Below are positions 30,454 to 38,848 of a DNA stretch of 64,000 bases, in pieces. The stretch is from Brachymonas wangyanguii (lineage in GTDB: Bacteria > Pseudomonadota > Gammaproteobacteria > Burkholderiales > Burkholderiaceae_C): NCBI RefSeq assembly GCF_045055315.1, contig NZ_CP173677.1, positions 1,116,001 to 1,180,000 on the forward strand, read 5' to 3'. The translations under genes were made by a program, and so were the position numbers. Each line of letters opens with the position of its first letter. Positions within the stretch are counted from its first letter, which is position 1. Under the pieces are notes generated by a model. It saw nothing but the letters and a program-made list of their open reading frames with translations, was not told where the DNA came from and searched no databases.

Positions 30454-31464
30454 ATGACGGCTGCTCCACGGAACAGGGTGCAGCGTCGCCCTGTCCACGG
30501 GGTGGTGCTGCTCGACAAGCCCATAGGACTCTCCAGCAACCAGGCCTTGCAGAAGGTCAAGTGGCTGCTGCGCGCCGAAAAAGCCGGCCATACCGGTACG
30601 CTGGATCCACTGGCGACCGGTGTGCTGCCGCTGTGCTTTGGCGCTGCCACCAAGTTCAGCCAGCTGCATCTGGATGCCGACAAGGCCTACGTGGCCACGC
30701 TGCGCCTGGGCCAGACCACGACCACCGGTGATACCGAGGGCGAGCTGCTGGACGAGCGCGAGGTACAGGCAGACGATGCGGCGGTAGCCGCCGTGCTGCA
30801 GCGTTTCCTGGGTGAGCAGGACCAGATGCCCCCCATGTATTCCGCCCTGAAAAAGGACGGCAAGCCGCTGTACGAATACGCCCGTGCCGGCATCACGGTA
30901 GAGCGCCCGGTGCGCCGCATCACGGTGTCGCGGCTGGAGCGCCTGCCGGTGCCGGACGAGATCCTGCAGCAGCATCCGGCTGGCAGCGTGATACGTATCC
31001 ACGCCAGCGTCAGCAAGGGCAGCTACATCCGCACGCTGGCCGAGGACATCGGCAACGCGCTCGGCTGTGGCGCGCACCTGATCGGCCTGCGCCGGGTACA
31101 GACGGGCGTGTTCGACCTGACACAGTGCATCACGCTCGAGGCACTGGAGGCGATGCCGGCGGAACAGCGGCTGCAACTGCTGCAGCCGGTAGATATCCTG
31201 CTGCAGGGTCACAGCCCTGTCATGCTGGGCGCAGAAGATGCAGCACGCTTCCTGACTGGCTTGCGTCGCCGTGGCCCCTGGCCCGACATGCCGCTGGTGG
31301 CGGTGTATGGCCCGGCTCCGGATTGCCCGGCGCTGTTCAAGCCACCCGACCGGGTGCTGCTCGGCACGGCCCATGTACAGGCCGGCCACCTGATTCCGGT
31401 GCGGCTGCTGAGCCCGCTGGACATCCAGCAGACGCTGGCCCAGGCAAGTGATGCCGCCAGCTGA
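30454..31464 (+). CDS. truB: tRNA pseudouridine-55 synthase TruB
   Basis: A 336-aa enzyme making pseudouridine-55 in the T loop of tRNA. Motif I KAGHTGTLDPLATG contains catalytic Asp51. Later family blocks are YEYARAGI and GSYIRTLAEDIG (motif III), and a PUA-like C-terminal extension runs from about 250. It is slightly longer than E. coli TruB (314 aa), as in other betaproteobacteria. The gene follows rbfA by one base, and typA starts 37 bp further on. Confidence 0.95.
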   Translation: MTAAPRNRVQRRPVHGVVLLDKPIGLSSNQALQKVKWLLRAEKAGHTGTLDPLATGVLPLCFGAATKFSQLHLDADKAYVATLRLGQTTTTGDTEGELLDEREVQADDAAVAAVLQRFLGEQDQMPPMYSALKKDGKPLYEYARAGITVERPVRRITVSRLERLPVPDEILQQHPAGSVIRIHASVSKGSYIRTLAEDIGNALGCGAHLIGLRRVQTGVFDLTQCITLEALEAMPAEQRLQLLQPVDILLQGHSPVMLGAEDAARFLTGLRRRGPWPDMPLVAVYGPAPDCPALFKPPDRVLLGTAHVQAGHLIPVRLLSPLDIQQTLAQASDAAS

Positions 31465-31500
31465 CCATTTACAGACGATTTTTTACACCATTGCATTCCC

Positions 31501-33330
31501 ATGAGCCAACAAATCCGCAATATCGCCATCATCGCCCACGTTGACCACGGCAAGACCACCATGGTCGACCAGCTGCTGCGCCACTCCGGTACCTTTGCCG
31601 AGCACGAAAAAGTGGTCGATTCCGTGATGGACAACAACGCCATCGAACGTGAGCGTGGCATCACCATCCTGGCCAAGAACTGTGCCGTGAGCTGGAAGGG
31701 CACCCACATCAACGTCGTCGACACCCCTGGTCACGCGGACTTCGGTGGTGAAGTCGAGCGCGCCCTGTCCATGGTGGACGGCGTGGTGCTGCTGATCGAT
31801 GCCCAGGAAGGCCCGATGCCGCAGACCCGTTTCGTCACCAAGAAGGCGCTGGCACTGGGCCTGCGCCCGATCGTGGTGGTGAACAAGGTGGACAAGCCCG
31901 GTGCCGATCCGGACAAGGTGATCAACGCCGCCTTCGACCTGTTCGACAAGCTGGGCGCTACCGACGAGCAGCTGGACTTCCCGGTAGTCTACGCTTCCGG
32001 CATCAACGGCTGGTCCTCGCTGGAAGAGGGCGTGCCGGGCGAGCAGTGGGGCAAGGACATGTCGCCGCTGTTCGATACCATCCTGAGCCACGTCACGCCG
32101 CACGAAGGCGATGCCGATGCACCGCTGCAGCTGCAGGTCTCGGCGATTGACTACTCCACCTTCGTCGGCCGTATCGGCGTGGGTCGCATCAACTCCGGCC
32201 GCCTGCGTCCGGCGCAGGACGTGCTGGTGATGGAAGGTCCTGACGGCAAGCAGTACAAGGGCCGCATCAACCAGGTGCTGACTTTCCAGGGCCTGGACCG
32301 CGTGCAGGTCAAGGAAGCCGGTCCCGGCGACATCGTGCTGATCAACGGCATCGAGGACATCGGCATTGGCGTGACGATCACCGATCCGGACAACCCGGCT
32401 CCGGTCGAGATGCTGAAGGTGGACGAGCCGACGCTGACCATGAACTTCAGCGTCAACACCAGCCCGCTGGCTGGCCGCGAAGGCAAGTTCGTCACCAGCC
32501 GCCAGATCTGGGACCGCCTGCAGAAGGAACTGCAGAGCAACATGGCGCTGCGCGTCAAGGAAACCGGCGAGGACGGCGTGTTCGAAGTCTCCGGTCGTGG
32601 TGAACTGCACCTGACCATCCTGCTGGAAAACATGCGCCGCGAAGGCTACGAGCTGGCCGTGTCCAAGCCGCGCGTGGTGTTCCAGGAGATCGACGGCGAG
32701 AAGTGCGAGCCGATCGAGCTGGTGACGGCCGATATCGAGGAAGGCCACCAGGGCGGCGTGATGCAGGCACTGGGCGAGCGCAAGGGCGAACTGGTCAATA
32801 TGGAGCCGGACGGCCGTGGCCGCGTGCGTCTGGAATACCGCATTCCGGCGCGTGGCCTGATCGGTTTCACCAACGAATTCCTGAACCTGACGCGTGGTTC
32901 CGGTCTGATCAGCAACATCTTTGACGGCTACGAGCCTTTCAAGGGCGAAATCGGCGGCCGCAAGAACGGCGTGCTGATTTCCATGGACGATGGCGAAATC
33001 TTCACCTACGCGCTGGGCAAGCTGGATGACCGCGGCCGCATGTTCGTCAAGGCCGGTGATCCGGTGTACGAGGGCATGATTGTCGGTATCCACAGCCGCG
33101 ACAACGACCTGGTGGTGAACGCCACGCGTACCAAGCAGCTGACCAACTTCCGCGTGTCCGGCAAGGAAGATGCGATCAAGATCACGCCGCCGATCGACCT
33201 GACGCTGGAATACGGCGTGGAGTTCATCGAGGACGACGAGCTGGTCGAGATCACGCCCAAGAGCATCCGCCTGCGCAAGCGTCACCTGAAGGAACACGAG
33301 CGCAAGCGCGCCAGCCGCGAAACCGCCTGA
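31501..33330 (+). CDS. typA: ribosome-associated GTPase TypA/BipA
   Basis: A 609-aa translational GTPase of the EF-G-like group. G1 AHVDHGKTT is at residues 12-20, G2 RGITI, G3 DTPGHADFGGEVER, G4 NKVDKPGA. Domains II, III and V and the BipA-specific C-terminal domain follow (ESRIPARGLIGF-like EYRIPARGLIGFTNEF, then KRASRETA). BipA helps late 50S assembly and stress adaptation, and binds ribosomes under nutrient limitation. It is the last gene of the rimP operon in many Burkholderiales. The following transporter starts 14 bp downstream, so read-through is likely. Confidence 0.95.
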   Translation: MSQQIRNIAIIAHVDHGKTTMVDQLLRHSGTFAEHEKVVDSVMDNNAIERERGITILAKNCAVSWKGTHINVVDTPGHADFGGEVERALSMVDGVVLLIDAQEGPMPQTRFVTKKALALGLRPIVVVNKVDKPGADPDKVINAAFDLFDKLGATDEQLDFPVVYASGINGWSSLEEGVPGEQWGKDMSPLFDTILSHVTPHEGDADAPLQLQVSAIDYSTFVGRIGVGRINSGRLRPAQDVLVMEGPDGKQYKGRINQVLTFQGLDRVQVKEAGPGDIVLINGIEDIGIGVTITDPDNPAPVEMLKVDEPTLTMNFSVNTSPLAGREGKFVTSRQIWDRLQKELQSNMALRVKETGEDGVFEVSGRGELHLTILLENMRREGYELAVSKPRVVFQEIDGEKCEPIELVTADIEEGHQGGVMQALGERKGELVNMEPDGRGRVRLEYRIPARGLIGFTNEFLNLTRGSGLISNIFDGYEPFKGEIGGRKNGVLISMDDGEIFTYALGKLDDRGRMFVKAGDPVYEGMIVGIHSRDNDLVVNATRTKQLTNFRVSGKEDAIKITPPIDLTLEYGVEFIEDDELVEITPKSIRLRKRHLKEHERKRASRETA

Positions 33331-33344
33331 TGCGGTAAACCGGC

Positions 33345-34391
33345 ATGTTGTTGCGTGCCGTCCTGCGACCACGGCTCAGCCACGGCTGGGCCGTTGTCGT
33401 CATGCTGCTGGTAACCCTGCTGTGGGCCACGGCCGGTGTCATGACGCGCCAGATCACGGATGCCAGCGGGGTCGAGGTGACGTTCTGGCGCAGCCTGCTG
33501 GCAGCGGGCTGCATTCTGCTGATCCTCCGGCTGACACGCGGCCCCGGCAGCCTGCGCCGCATTCCCTGGGATGAGCCGATGCTGTGGTTGTCCGGCTTGT
33601 GCTGGGCCGGCATGTTCACCGCCTTCATGATGGCGCTGAGCTTTACCACGGTGGCCAATGTGCTGGTGCTGTCGGCGCTCGGACCGGTGTTTACCGCCCT
33701 GGTCAGCCACTTCATCCTGAAAGAGCAACTGCCTCGCCGTACCCGCATCACGGTACTGGTGGCTGCCGCCGGCATTGTCTACATCTATGCCGCCCACCTG
33801 ACGCTGGGCTACGACCGCAAGCTGATCGGCTCGCTGATTGCGCTGTTGGTGCCGGTGTGCAGCTGTGCGCAATGGACGCTGATGCACCGCGAACGCAAGC
33901 GGCTGGCCGCCTTGCGTCTGGAGCAGTCGCAGCGCGCCCATGCGGTGGCGATCAGCGAGCGCACCGAGGCCGTCAGCGCAGAGTTGCCGGGCGATAGCGT
34001 GGCGCAATTCCAGAATCCGGCGCTGGAGCTGGCACCCCCGCCGATCCAGGCGCGAGACATGGTGCCGGCGCTGGCGATTGGCGGTTTTCTGTCGGCGCTG
34101 GTCTGCCTGCCGTTTGCCTGGCCATTCCAGGCCTCCTGGCCCGATATGGGCTGGCTGGCGGCGCTCGGACTGTTCCAGCTGGCGATTCCGTGTGCGCTGG
34201 CGGTGATCGCTTCACGCGTATTGAGTGCGCCCGAGCTGTCGCTGCTGGCCTTGCTGGAGATTATTTTTGGCATACTTCTGACTTGGTGGGGTGCTGGAGA
34301 AGTCCCGGGCCCCAATGTGGTCATCGGTGGTAGCGTTGTGCTGCTGGCGCTGGCAATCAATGAAATTCTAGGATGGAGACAATCAGCATGA
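33345..34391 (+). CDS. EamA/DMT-family transporter
   Basis: A 348-aa drug/metabolite-transporter-superfamily permease with two EamA repeats of about five helices each (HGWAVVVMLLVTLLWATAGV; VVIGGSVVLLALAINEIL at the end). Between the repeats there is an unusually long hydrophilic loop of about 60 residues (MHRERKRLAALRLEQ to PPPIQAR, about 185-240), rich in Arg, Gln and Glu, where most DMT proteins have a short turn. The transported compound is unknown. The stop overlaps the start of the next gene (ATGA), so the acyl-CoA hydrolase is translationally coupled to it. Confidence 0.85.
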   Translation: MLLRAVLRPRLSHGWAVVVMLLVTLLWATAGVMTRQITDASGVEVTFWRSLLAAGCILLILRLTRGPGSLRRIPWDEPMLWLSGLCWAGMFTAFMMALSFTTVANVLVLSALGPVFTALVSHFILKEQLPRRTRITVLVAAAGIVYIYAAHLTLGYDRKLIGSLIALLVPVCSCAQWTLMHRERKRLAALRLEQSQRAHAVAISERTEAVSAELPGDSVAQFQNPALELAPPPIQARDMVPALAIGGFLSALVCLPFAWPFQASWPDMGWLAALGLFQLAIPCALAVIASRVLSAPELSLLALLEIIFGILLTWWGAGEVPGPNVVIGGSVVLLALAINEILGWRQSA

Positions 34392-35518
34392 GTGCAAACT
34401 GGAAGTGGGCCACGCCCGATGTCCTGAGCGAGGTCCGTGGTGGCGTCGGCTTCATTACCCTGAACCGTTCCAAGGCGCTGAACGCGCTGAGCCTGGCGAT
34501 GGTACGCAGCCTGTACGAGATCCTGCAGACCTGGCAGGCCGATCCGGCGATCCAGGCGGTGGCGATCCGCGGCAGCAACAAGGAGGGCGTGTTTGGTGCC
34601 TTCTGCGCCGGCGGTGATATCCGTTTCTTCCACGACCAGGCCGAGCGCGGCAACCCCGAGATCGAGGACTTCTTCACCGAAGAGTATGCACTCAACCACC
34701 TGACGCACTTCCTGGGCAAGCCCTATATCGCCTTCATGGACGGCATCGTCATGGGTGGCGGCATGGGCATCAGCCAGGGTGCGACCGACCGTATCCTGAC
34801 CGAACGCACGCGCATGGCCATGCCCGAGACGCTGATCGGCCTGTTCCCGGACGTGGGCGGTGGCTACTTCCTGAGCCGTTGCCCTGGCCATAGCGGCGAA
34901 TGGCTGGCACTGGCCGGCGACCACATCCTGGGCGCGGACGGCATCGCGATTGGCCTGGGTGACCATTACCTGGCCAGCAGCCGCCAGGCCGAGGTCTGGC
35001 AGGCGCTGGGTGAACAGCAGTTTGCCGATGGCGATGCCGTACGCAGCTGGCTGAAGCAGCAGATGGACGCCACGCCGGCCGAAACCGAGGCCTTTGCCGC
35101 TTCGCGCGCCGAAGCCGAAAAATATTTTGGTGCCGAGACTTTCAAGGCCATCGTGCAGCAACTCGAAGCCGATACCGGCAGCGAGTGGGCGCAGAAGTGC
35201 GCGGGCGCACTGCGCAAGCGTTCGCCGCTGCTGCTGCATGTGGTGTTCGAGCAGATCCGCCGCGGCCGCCACATGACGGTGGCAGAAGACCTGCGCATGG
35301 AGCGCGACCTGGTGCGCCATTGCTTCTTCCCGCAGCACATGGGCCGTACCATGGTCGGCAGCGAGATCATTGAAGGCGTGCGCGCGCTGGTGATCGACAA
35401 GGACAACAACCCGCAGTGGAACCCGCCGCGCATCGAGGACGTGACCGACGAGATGGTTGACGCGTTCTACGAGAGCCCCTGGCCGGCGTCCATGCACCCG
35501 CTGGCGTTCCTGAAGTAA
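34388..35518 (+). CDS. enoyl-CoA hydratase/isomerase family, 3-hydroxyisobutyryl-CoA hydrolase type
   Basis: A 376-aa crotonase-fold protein. The oxyanion-hole segments are FCAGGDIRFF (about 70) and MDGIVMGGGMG (about 116-126). The stretch AMPETLIGLFPDVGGGYFLSR has the Glu and Asp pattern of 3-hydroxyisobutyryl-CoA hydrolases (valine degradation) rather than simple hydratases. Length fits that subfamily. The start at 34388 overlaps the transporter stop and has ggag 8-9 bp upstream; an ATG at 34373 would add five residues. No other valine-degradation genes are adjacent, so the physiological substrate is not fixed. Confidence 0.82.
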   Translation: MSANWKWATPDVLSEVRGGVGFITLNRSKALNALSLAMVRSLYEILQTWQADPAIQAVAIRGSNKEGVFGAFCAGGDIRFFHDQAERGNPEIEDFFTEEYALNHLTHFLGKPYIAFMDGIVMGGGMGISQGATDRILTERTRMAMPETLIGLFPDVGGGYFLSRCPGHSGEWLALAGDHILGADGIAIGLGDHYLASSRQAEVWQALGEQQFADGDAVRSWLKQQMDATPAETEAFAASRAEAEKYFGAETFKAIVQQLEADTGSEWAQKCAGALRKRSPLLLHVVFEQIRRGRHMTVAEDLRMERDLVRHCFFPQHMGRTMVGSEIIEGVRALVIDKDNNPQWNPPRIEDVTDEMVDAFYESPWPASMHPLAFLK

Positions 35519-35537
35519 ATTCCGAGAGGTACCGGTC

Positions 35538-36902
35538 ATGAGCAAGCAACTCAAGTACCTGCTCGACGAAGAGCAGATTCCACGCCACTGGTACAACATC
35601 CAGGCCGACCTGCCGCAGCCGCTGCCGCCGGTGCTGCATCCGGGCACAAAGCAACCGGTACAGGCCGCCGATCTGGAGCCGCTGTTCCCGATGGCGCTGA
35701 TCGAACAGGAAATGACGACCGAGCGCGAGGTGGAGATCCCCGAGCCGGTACGCGACGTGCTGCGCCAGTGGCGTCCGGCGCCGCTGTTTCGCGCCCGCGC
35801 GCTGGAAAAGGCGCTGGGTACGCCGGCCAAGATCTTCTACAAGTACGAGGGCGTCAGCCCGGCCGGCAGTCACAAGCCCAACTCGGCGATTCCGCAGGCC
35901 TTCTACAACAAGCAGGCCGGCGTGCGCCGCGTGACGACCGAGACGGGTGCCGGGCAGTGGGGCACTTCGCTGGCCTATGCTGGTTCGCTGTTCGACCTGG
36001 ATGTCGAGGTCTACCAGGTGCGCGTGAGCTACGACCAGAAGCCGTACCGTCGTGCCGTGATGGAAACCTATGGTGCGCGCTGCATTGCTTCACCTAGCAC
36101 GCAGACCGAATACGGCCGCAAGGTGCTGGCCGAGCGTCCGGACCATCCGGGCAGCCTGGGCATCGCCATCAGCGAGGCGGTGGAAATCGCCGCGCAGAAC
36201 GACGATACCAAGTACACGCTGGGCTCGGTGCTCAACCATGTGCTGCTGCACCAGAGCGTGATCGGCCTGGAAGCGATGCAGCAGATGGAAATGGCCGACT
36301 GCTGGCCGGACGTGGTGCTGAGCTGTACCGGTGGCGGCAGCAACTTTGCCGGCATTGCCTTCCCGTTCCTGGGCAGCGGCCTGCGCGGCGAGCGCCCGAT
36401 GCCGCGTATCGTCGGTGTCGAGCCGAGCGCCTGCCCGTCGCTGACGCGCGGCAAGTATGCCTACGACTTTGGCGACACGGCGCAGATGACGCCCATCACC
36501 AAGATGCACACGCTGGGCAGCAGCTTCACGCCGCCGGGCTTCCATGCCGGTGGCCTGCGCTACCACGGCATGGCGCCGCTGGTCAGCCATGTCAAGGAAT
36601 TGGGCCTGATGGAAGCCGTGGCCTATGGCCAGGGCGACTGCTTTGCCGCCGGCGTGCTGTTTGCGCGCCATGAGGGCATCGTGCCGGCGCCGGAATCGAC
36701 CCATGCGATCCAGGGCGCGGTGCAGGAAGCGCTGCGCTGCAAGCACGAGGGCAAGGCCGAAGCCATCCTGTTCTGCCTGAGCGGCCACGGCCACTTTGAC
36801 ATGGCGGCTTACACGCGCTTCCTGGCGGGCGAGCTGAAGGATGATGTCTGTGACGAGGACGAGCTGGCGCGTGCGCTGGGGGACTTACCGCAGATTGACT
36901 GA
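35538..36902 (+). CDS. TrpB2-type tryptophan synthase beta-like PLP enzyme
   Basis: A 454-aa fold-II PLP enzyme. The Schiff-base Lys113 lies in GSHKPNSA. The glycine-rich phosphate loop is CTGGGSN, and ETGAGQWG carries the catalytic Glu region of TrpB. Extra N-terminal length (the RHWYNIQADLP start) and Arg-rich segments match the TrpB2 subgroup, which usually acts without TrpA and makes tryptophan from indole plus serine. No trpA lies nearby. It follows the hydrolase gene by 19 bp with a gagagg ribosome-binding site. A terminator follows. Confidence 0.87.
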   Translation: MSKQLKYLLDEEQIPRHWYNIQADLPQPLPPVLHPGTKQPVQAADLEPLFPMALIEQEMTTEREVEIPEPVRDVLRQWRPAPLFRARALEKALGTPAKIFYKYEGVSPAGSHKPNSAIPQAFYNKQAGVRRVTTETGAGQWGTSLAYAGSLFDLDVEVYQVRVSYDQKPYRRAVMETYGARCIASPSTQTEYGRKVLAERPDHPGSLGIAISEAVEIAAQNDDTKYTLGSVLNHVLLHQSVIGLEAMQQMEMADCWPDVVLSCTGGGSNFAGIAFPFLGSGLRGERPMPRIVGVEPSACPSLTRGKYAYDFGDTAQMTPITKMHTLGSSFTPPGFHAGGLRYHGMAPLVSHVKELGLMEAVAYGQGDCFAAGVLFARHEGIVPAPESTHAIQGAVQEALRCKHEGKAEAILFCLSGHGHFDMAAYTRFLAGELKDDVCDEDELARALGDLPQID

Positions 36903-36926
36903 TCCGCTGTCGAAGCCGTAAAAAGC

Positions 36927-36958
36927 ACAAGGCCAGGATGGTAACCATCCTGGCCTTG
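36927..36958. terminator. bidirectional hairpin between trpB2 and smpB
   Basis: A near-perfect palindrome, ACAAGGCCAGGATGGT / ACCATCCTGGCCTTGT, between convergent genes. T runs are poor, so efficiency is uncertain. Confidence 0.65.
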
Positions 36959-36983
36959 TCGCATGCAGGGCAGAGCAGGGCGC

Positions 36984-37463
36984 TCAGCGATGGCGACTCT
37001 TCATCGCCCGCTCCACCTCGCGCTTGCCCTCGCGCTCCCTGATGGTGTCGCGCTTGTCATGCTCGGCCTTGCCCTTGGCCAAGGCGATTTCGCATTTCAC
37101 GCGGCCGTCCTTCCAGTGCAGGTTGATCGGCACCAGGGTATAGCCTTTCTGCTCCACCTTGCCGATCAGGCGCTGGATCTGGTCCTTGTGCAACAGCAGT
37201 TTCTTGATGCGGGCGGCATCGGCGCTGATGTGGGTGGAGGCGGTCTTGAGCGGGTTGATCTGGCAGCCGATCAGGAACAGCTCACCCTCGCGGATCACCA
37301 CATAGCCGTCGGTCAGCTGCACCTTGCCTTCGCGGATCGCCTTCACTTCCCAGCCTTGCAGCACCATGCCGGCCTCGTACTTCTCCTCGAAGAAGTAGTT
37401 GAAGGCGGCTTTCTTGTTGTCGGCGATGCGGGCAGGGAGGGCTTTCTTGTTCTTGGTGGCCAT
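36984..37463 (-). CDS. smpB: SsrA-binding protein SmpB
   Basis: A 159-aa partner of tmRNA in ribosome rescue. Family features include the N-terminal ARIADNKKAAFNYF, YEAGMVLQGWEVKAIREG, the OB-barrel segment ELFLIGCQINPL, KLLLHKDQI and the basic C-terminal tail (KGKAEHDKRDTIREREGKREVERAMKSR) that enters the mRNA channel. It is divergent from ratA, a very common arrangement in proteobacteria. tmRNA itself was not seen in the window. Confidence 0.96.
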   Translation of the reverse strand: MATKNKKALPARIADNKKAAFNYFFEEKYEAGMVLQGWEVKAIREGKVQLTDGYVVIREGELFLIGCQINPLKTASTHISADAARIKKLLLHKDQIQRLIGKVEQKGYTLVPINLHWKDGRVKCEIALAKGKAEHDKRDTIREREGKREVERAMKSRHR

Positions 37464-37527
37464 GTGGAATGATGGGAAAACTTGCAGGGCGCATGCGCGC
37501 CAGTCAAAAGTATCAGATCATACGACC

Positions 37528-37555
37528 TTGAGCAAAGTTCCGCCATGCATACAAT
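37528..37555 (+). promoter_or_regulatory. promoter of the ratA operon
   Basis: -35 TTGAGC (37528-37533), 16-bp spacer, -10 TACAAT (37550-37555), ending 18 bp before the ratA ATG. Confidence 0.65.
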
Positions 37556-37573
37556 GGTCGAAAACAGCAATCC

Positions 37574-38014
37574 ATGAAAAACGTACACAAATCCGTCCTC
37601 ATCTGGTATAGCCCGGCCGAAATGTTCGACCTGGTGTCTGACGTCGAAAAATATCCGGAATTCATGCCCTGGTGCGATTTTGGCCGTGTGCTCGAGCGCA
37701 CGCCCGATGGCATGGTGGCTGAAGTCGGCATCGCGCTGGCCGGCTTCAAGCAGAGCTTTGTCACGCGCAACCACCACATTCCGGACGAGCAGATCACGCT
37801 CGACCTGGTGCGCGGCCCGTTCTCGCAGCTCAAGGGCACCTGGCGCTTTGACAAGGTCGGCGATGGCAGCCAGCGCGCCTGCCGCATCCACTTCGACATG
37901 GAATATGGTTTCTCCAGCCGCGCCTTGGCGATGCTGGTCGGCCCGGTGTTTGACAAGATTGCCGGCAGCTTTGTCGATGCCTTCATCCAGCGCGCGCGCA
38001 AGGTCTATGGCTGA
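37574..38014 (+). CDS. ratA: RatA-like START-domain protein (type II toxin/coenzyme-Q-binding family)
   Basis: A 146-aa helix-grip protein of the RatA/COQ10 family. It opens with VHKSVLIWYSPAEMFDLVSDVEKYPEFMPWC and ends with the amphipathic C-terminal helix SFVDAFIQRARKVYG. In E. coli RatA inhibits 70S assembly, while in other species it is linked to ubiquinone handling; which role holds here cannot be told. It overlaps rnfH by 8 bp, the standard ratA-rnfH pair next to smpB. Confidence 0.88.
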   Translation: MKNVHKSVLIWYSPAEMFDLVSDVEKYPEFMPWCDFGRVLERTPDGMVAEVGIALAGFKQSFVTRNHHIPDEQITLDLVRGPFSQLKGTWRFDKVGDGSQRACRIHFDMEYGFSSRALAMLVGPVFDKIAGSFVDAFIQRARKVYG

Positions 38015-38369
38015 TTCCGCCCTGATCCCGATCGAGCTGGCCTGGTCGCCAGCGCCGCGTACCGTGCAGTCGGAAGCCTTGCAGGTGACCGCAGGCACGA
38101 CGCTGCTGCAAGCGGTGCAAGCCAGCGCCATGGCGCATCAGCCCGCCGTGCAGGCCTGGCTGCAGACGCAGGATGACTGCCTGGTTGCCAGCATCTGGGG
38201 CCGAAAGGCCACGCCGGACCAGCCGCTGCGCGCGCAGGATCGCATCGAGCTCAGCCGCCCGCTGCTGGTCGATCCCAAGGTGGCACGGCGCGAGCGTTTT
38301 GCCAAGCAGGGCGCTGGCGCTGCCGGCCTGTTTGCACGCCGCCGTGCCGGGGCCAAGCCCGGTTACTGA
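38007..38369 (+). CDS. rnfH: RnfH family (UPF0125) ubiquitin-like protein
   Basis: A 120-aa beta-grasp protein. It has the family start IELAWSPAPRTVQSEALQV (IxVEVVYA-type strand), the middle SIWGRKATPDQPLRAQDRIELSRPLLVDPK, and the basic tail ARRERFAKQ. Role unclear in the literature; the name comes from neighbouring rnf genes in some bacteria. The start at 38007 lies inside ratA in another frame (8-bp overlap). Confidence 0.85.
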   Translation: MADSALIPIELAWSPAPRTVQSEALQVTAGTTLLQAVQASAMAHQPAVQAWLQTQDDCLVASIWGRKATPDQPLRAQDRIELSRPLLVDPKVARRERFAKQGAGAAGLFARRRAGAKPGY

Positions 38370-38398
38370 TTCACTGTTTCACCCCACAGGAGCACCTC

Positions 38399-38734
38399 AT
38401 GGCCCGATTCTCCATCGCCCCCGCCGCCCTGGCCCTGATTGCTGCCGTACTGGCTGGCTGTGCCGGTACCGCAGGCCATGCGCCTGCGCCCCAGGCCGCC
38501 GCTACCTGGAGCAAGCCTGGCGCCAGCAGCGCCCAGGTCGAGCAGGCGCTGCAATCCTGTGGCTATGTCGACCGCTTTGCCATTGGCCAGAAAGCCATCG
38601 GGGAACAGTTCGCCTGCATGGCCGAGCAGGGCTATGTGTTCAACCAGCCGCCGGTGCTGCTGAAGGAGCACTGCCAGGGCGCGAATATGCCCGCCGGCTG
38701 TGCGGTCTACTGGCATACACTGAATCGTCCCTGA
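38399..38734 (+). CDS. small predicted lipoprotein
   Basis: A 111-aa protein with a lipoprotein signal peptide. The hydrophobic ALALIAAVLAGC has its lipobox at residues 18-21 (LAGC), so Cys21 should be lipidated. The mature part begins AGTAGHAP, contains four further Cys (SCGY, FACM, HCQ, GCA) likely forming two disulfides, and ends AVYWHTLNRP. No family recognised beyond 'small outer-membrane lipoprotein'. It has a good aggag ribosome-binding site. It is between rnfH and guaB, probably in the ratA operon. Confidence 0.75.
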   Translation: MARFSIAPAALALIAAVLAGCAGTAGHAPAPQAAATWSKPGASSAQVEQALQSCGYVDRFAIGQKAIGEQFACMAEQGYVFNQPPVLLKEHCQGANMPAGCAVYWHTLNRP

Positions 38735-38797
38735 GCCTTTTCCGCACTCGCCTGTTTGTGCGTTGCAACACGAACCGGGGTTTTCCGGGCCTGCCGG

Positions 38798-38826
38798 CTG
38801 ACGGGGATCGCCGAAACCGTTAGAAT
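38798..38826 (+). promoter_or_regulatory. promoter of guaB
   Basis: -35 CTGACG (38798-38803), 17-bp spacer, -10 TAGAAT (38821-38826), followed within 16 bp by the ggagg ribosome-binding site of guaB. The leader is therefore short. Confidence 0.6.
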
Positions 38827-38848
38827 CCTGCTTTTGGAGGAACCCCCC

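Noticed and set aside
24929..30683. Two very long minus-strand frames opposite rimP, nusA and infB
   Set aside because: They mirror the biased codons of the translation genes and carry Ser/Ala/Arg repeats without any domain; rimP, nusA and infB are unambiguous.
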